This document shows positions 6,442 through 7,256 of a stretch of DNA of 7,256 nt, piece by piece. The translations under genes were made by a program, and so were the position numbers. The DNA comes from Actinomycetes bacterium (GTDB lineage Bacteria > Actinomycetota > Actinomycetes > Propionibacteriales > Propionibacteriaceae): positions 1-7,256 of the forward strand of contig JAEZZG010000050.1 in assembly GCA_023442485.1 (NCBI GenBank), given 5' to 3'. The first letter of the stretch is position 1, and each line of letters begins with the position of its first letter. The notes below the pieces were generated by a model, which saw only the letters and a program-made list of their open reading frames with translations, made no database searches and had not been told where the DNA came from.

Positions 6442-6687
6442 TTACGCCACAAACCCTTTCGCCTTGCCACGGCTCTTGCCACTACCTTCGTTCCCCGAAA
6501 CGCAAGGACCCGGCTTTCCCTGATGCAAGTATTGAAAATCCGTGCATAGTCCCTGCGCGAGCCCACCACGCACAGCGGAGGGGCTTCTCGGCTGCGGCAC
6601 CGTGCAGTTCAGTATCGACGAGGTTCTTGGGTCTTGGGATTCCTCATCGGTGCTGGCGCCTGGCGCCTGGGGTTGTGGGACTGACAT
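6442..6687 (-). CDS. Doubtful small ORF with a good ribosome binding site (81 aa)
   Basis: ATG (6685-6687) is preceded by GGAAGGA (6698-6704) at a 10-nt spacing, which is better than expected for a random frame. The first 35 residues (MSVPQPQAPG, then an acidic STDEESQDPR stretch) are polar and low in hydrophobics. After about residue 35 the sequence becomes Gly/Arg/Ser-rich with isolated Cys and looks like a non-native frame. It could be the surviving N-terminus of a decayed gene, a leader peptide, or chance. No family is recognised. The start region lies inside the alternative stems at 6667-6737. Confidence 0.2.
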   Translation of the reverse strand: MSVPQPQAPGASTDEESQDPRTSSILNCTVPQPRSPSAVRGGLAQGLCTDFQYLHQGKPGPCVSGNEGSGKSRGKAKGFVA

Positions 6688-6737
6688 CGCGTCTGGGTCC
6701 TTCCATGTGGTGTCGTAAAACGGAACAACCCCAGACG
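6667..6737 (-). ncRNA. Two mutually exclusive RNA stems around a start codon (switch-like)
   Basis: On the minus strand, CGTCTGGGGTTGT (6725-6737) can pair in two ways. CGTCTGGG (6730-6737) pairs perfectly with CCCAGACG (6690-6697), 8 bp, between the GGAAGGA ribosome site and the ATG at 6685-6687. CTGGGGTTGT (6725-6734) pairs perfectly with ACAACCCCAG (6667-6676), 10 bp, inside codons 4-7. The two stems share 6730-6734 and cannot coexist. The arrangement resembles an attenuator or translational switch, but the downstream ORF is weak, so a role is uncertain. Confidence 0.3.
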
Positions 6738-6833
6738 GGAGTCCAGGGCTGAGATTAAGTAGCGAAGGCCAGCAACCTGATCGAACGGTTACCGGCCTTG
6801 AGCCAAAACTATGTGAAGTTGTCGGGCTAGGGG

Positions 6834-7076
6834 TTAGTCAACGTCCTCAAGGTCGAAGGGGAGCCCTGATTGGGCGAGGTACATGCCGATCCGGATGGCT
6901 GCCTCGATGCTTTCGCGGCTAACTACTTGAATATCGATTACCCAGTTATAGGGGTAGTCCGGCTCGTCATCCCAATCCAAGTCCTCCATCTCAATATAGG
7001 GCCAGATCTTGACGAGTTCGTCATAGAGTTTCTTCGGCTCAGACGTTCTCACCTCGAATGATGCAATCGTTGCCAT
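6834..7076 (-). CDS. Small highly acidic protein of unknown function (80 aa)
   Basis: ATG at 7074-7076 is preceded by AGGAGG (7087-7092) 10 nt upstream, within a longer purine run that also puts GGAGAG at 6 nt. The frame is open to another ATG at 7155-7157, but that start lies inside the neighbouring IS end and has no ribosome site, so the 80-residue form is preferred. The protein has about 19 Asp/Glu against 6 Lys/Arg and no Cys or signal peptide. Residues 1-28 look like a strand then a helix. Residues 29-40 have 8 acids in 12 positions. Trp occurs at 25, 35 and 45. A strand (WVIDIQVV) and an amphipathic helix (SIEAAIRIGMYLAQ) follow, and the tail is DLEDVD. I do not recognise a family. Small size, acidity and Trp content resemble bacterial immunity proteins, antitoxins or DNA mimics, but that is resemblance of composition only. 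No terminator is visible after it. Confidence 0.72.
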   Translation of the reverse strand: MATIASFEVRTSEPKKLYDELVKIWPYIEMEDLDWDDEPDYPYNWVIDIQVVSRESIEAAIRIGMYLAQSGLPFDLEDVD

Positions 7077-7086
7077 AGGTAGCTCT

Positions 7087-7092
7087 CCTCCT
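7087..7092 (-). promoter_or_regulatory. Strong ribosome binding site deciding the 80-aa start
   Basis: AGGAGG is an exact anti-SD match and lies 10 nt before the ATG at 7074-7076, within GAGAGGAGGAGAG. It fixes the start over the upstream in-frame ATG at 7155-7157. Confidence 0.75.
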
Positions 7093-7131
7093 CTCCCACA
7101 ATCAATAAGACTGAATCTAAGTCTACTCCAT

Positions 7132-7256
7132 TGGGGTTTCCCGCAAGTTGTGGACACTTCCCGTTTATGCGGCTTGTTGTGTTCGTGAGTGGTGTGTGTT
7201 CTCGTACTCGACTGGGGTGAGGTAGTCCAGTGCGGAGTGGAGACCTTTACGGTTGT
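7132..7256 (-). mobile_element. Terminal part of an IS3-family insertion sequence (runs off the window)
   Basis: The transposase 3' end (7165-7256) is followed by about 30 bp of non-coding sequence. On the minus strand that ends GCGGGAAACCCCA, the kind of G/C-rich terminal repeat ending in CA found at IS3-family ends. This sets the probable outer boundary at about 7132. The other end and any target-site duplication lie outside the window, so the exact edge (7132 to 7149) is an inference. Confidence 0.65.
7165..7256 (-). CDS. IS3-family transposase, C-terminal end (OrfB, partial)
   Basis: This minus-strand frame enters from outside the window and stops at TAA (7165-7167), giving 29 residues that begin NRKGLHSALDYLTPVEYE. 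The pattern N-R-x-x-x-H-S-A-L-x-Y-x-(S/T)-P-x-E-(Y/F)-E is the typical end of the IS3/IS150/IS51-type DDE (rve) integrase domain, lying just after the catalytic Glu helix. The remaining tail, NTHHSRTQQAA, is polar and ends the protein normally. Whether the element is complete and active cannot be judged here. Confidence 0.88.
   Translation of the reverse strand, partial: NRKGLHSALDYLTPVEYENTHHSRTQQAA

Larger units (their letters stand above)
6076..6833. other. Long region without a secure gene between the protease and the small acidic gene
   Basis: About 6076-6300 is the AT-rich promoter and leader region of the protease. From 6300 to 6833 several overlapping short frames exist on both strands, and none has a convincing combination of start, length and recognisable protein. 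The region contains the inverted repeat at 6376-6409, the paired stems at 6667-6737, a weak ORF at 6442-6687 and possible transposon debris (see findings). No tRNA cloverleaf was seen. Confidence 0.6.

Noticed and set aside
6319..6549. A 76-codon plus-strand frame in the intergenic region
   Set aside because: It starts with TTG and a poor ribosome site, has a His/Arg/Pro-rich composition typical of a random frame, and overlaps other equally weak frames.
7077..7157. A 27-residue N-terminal extension of the 80-aa protein from an ATG at 7155-7157
   Set aside because: The extension would be encoded largely by the IS terminus and has no Shine-Dalgarno sequence. The internal ATG has a perfect AGGAGG.

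Overview
The window reads like a piece of an actinobacterial chromosome with moderately high GC. A propionibacterial relative (Cutibacterium or similar) is my best guess, but that is an inference. The reasons are codon use that favours G/C without being extreme, an Actinobacteria-style secreted protein ending in an LPxTG-like motif and an Arg-rich tail, and an IS3-type transposase end. No rRNA, tRNA or CRISPR array is visible. Every convincing gene lies on the minus strand, so transcription runs from high to low coordinates.

Right edge (about 7132-7256): the 3' end of an IS3-family transposase and the terminal end of its element. About 55 bp downstream in transcription order lies a small, strongly acidic gene of 80 codons (6834-7076) with a very strong Shine-Dalgarno sequence. 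Next comes about 760 bp without a secure gene (6076-6833). It holds two mutually exclusive RNA stems around a weak start codon, a bulged inverted repeat, possible decayed mobile-element sequence, and the AT-rich promoter region of the large gene with a perfect 15-bp odd palindrome.

Centre (676-6075): one 1799-residue secreted subtilisin-like (S8) protease of the lactocepin / C5a-peptidase type takes up three quarters of the window. Its parts are a signal peptide, an I9-like propeptide, a catalytic domain with an inserted PA domain, an Fn3-like domain, a chain of Ig-like domains, a collagen-like Gly-X-Pro stalk, and a degenerate wall-sorting signal. It is followed by a clear intrinsic terminator (600-638). 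It is probably a single-gene transcription unit that processes proteins at the cell surface.

Left edge (1-518): a 131-residue tail-anchored membrane protein with three copies of a QFx[VM]P motif, then a GTG-started basic gene that runs out of the window. These two are probably co-transcribed and separate from the protease.

I do not see a complete undescribed multi-gene system. The most unusual items are the protease's C-terminal architecture (collagen stalk plus an apparently too-short anchor), the motif-repeat tail-anchored protein, the small acidic protein beside the IS end, and the switch-like RNA stems at 6667-6737.
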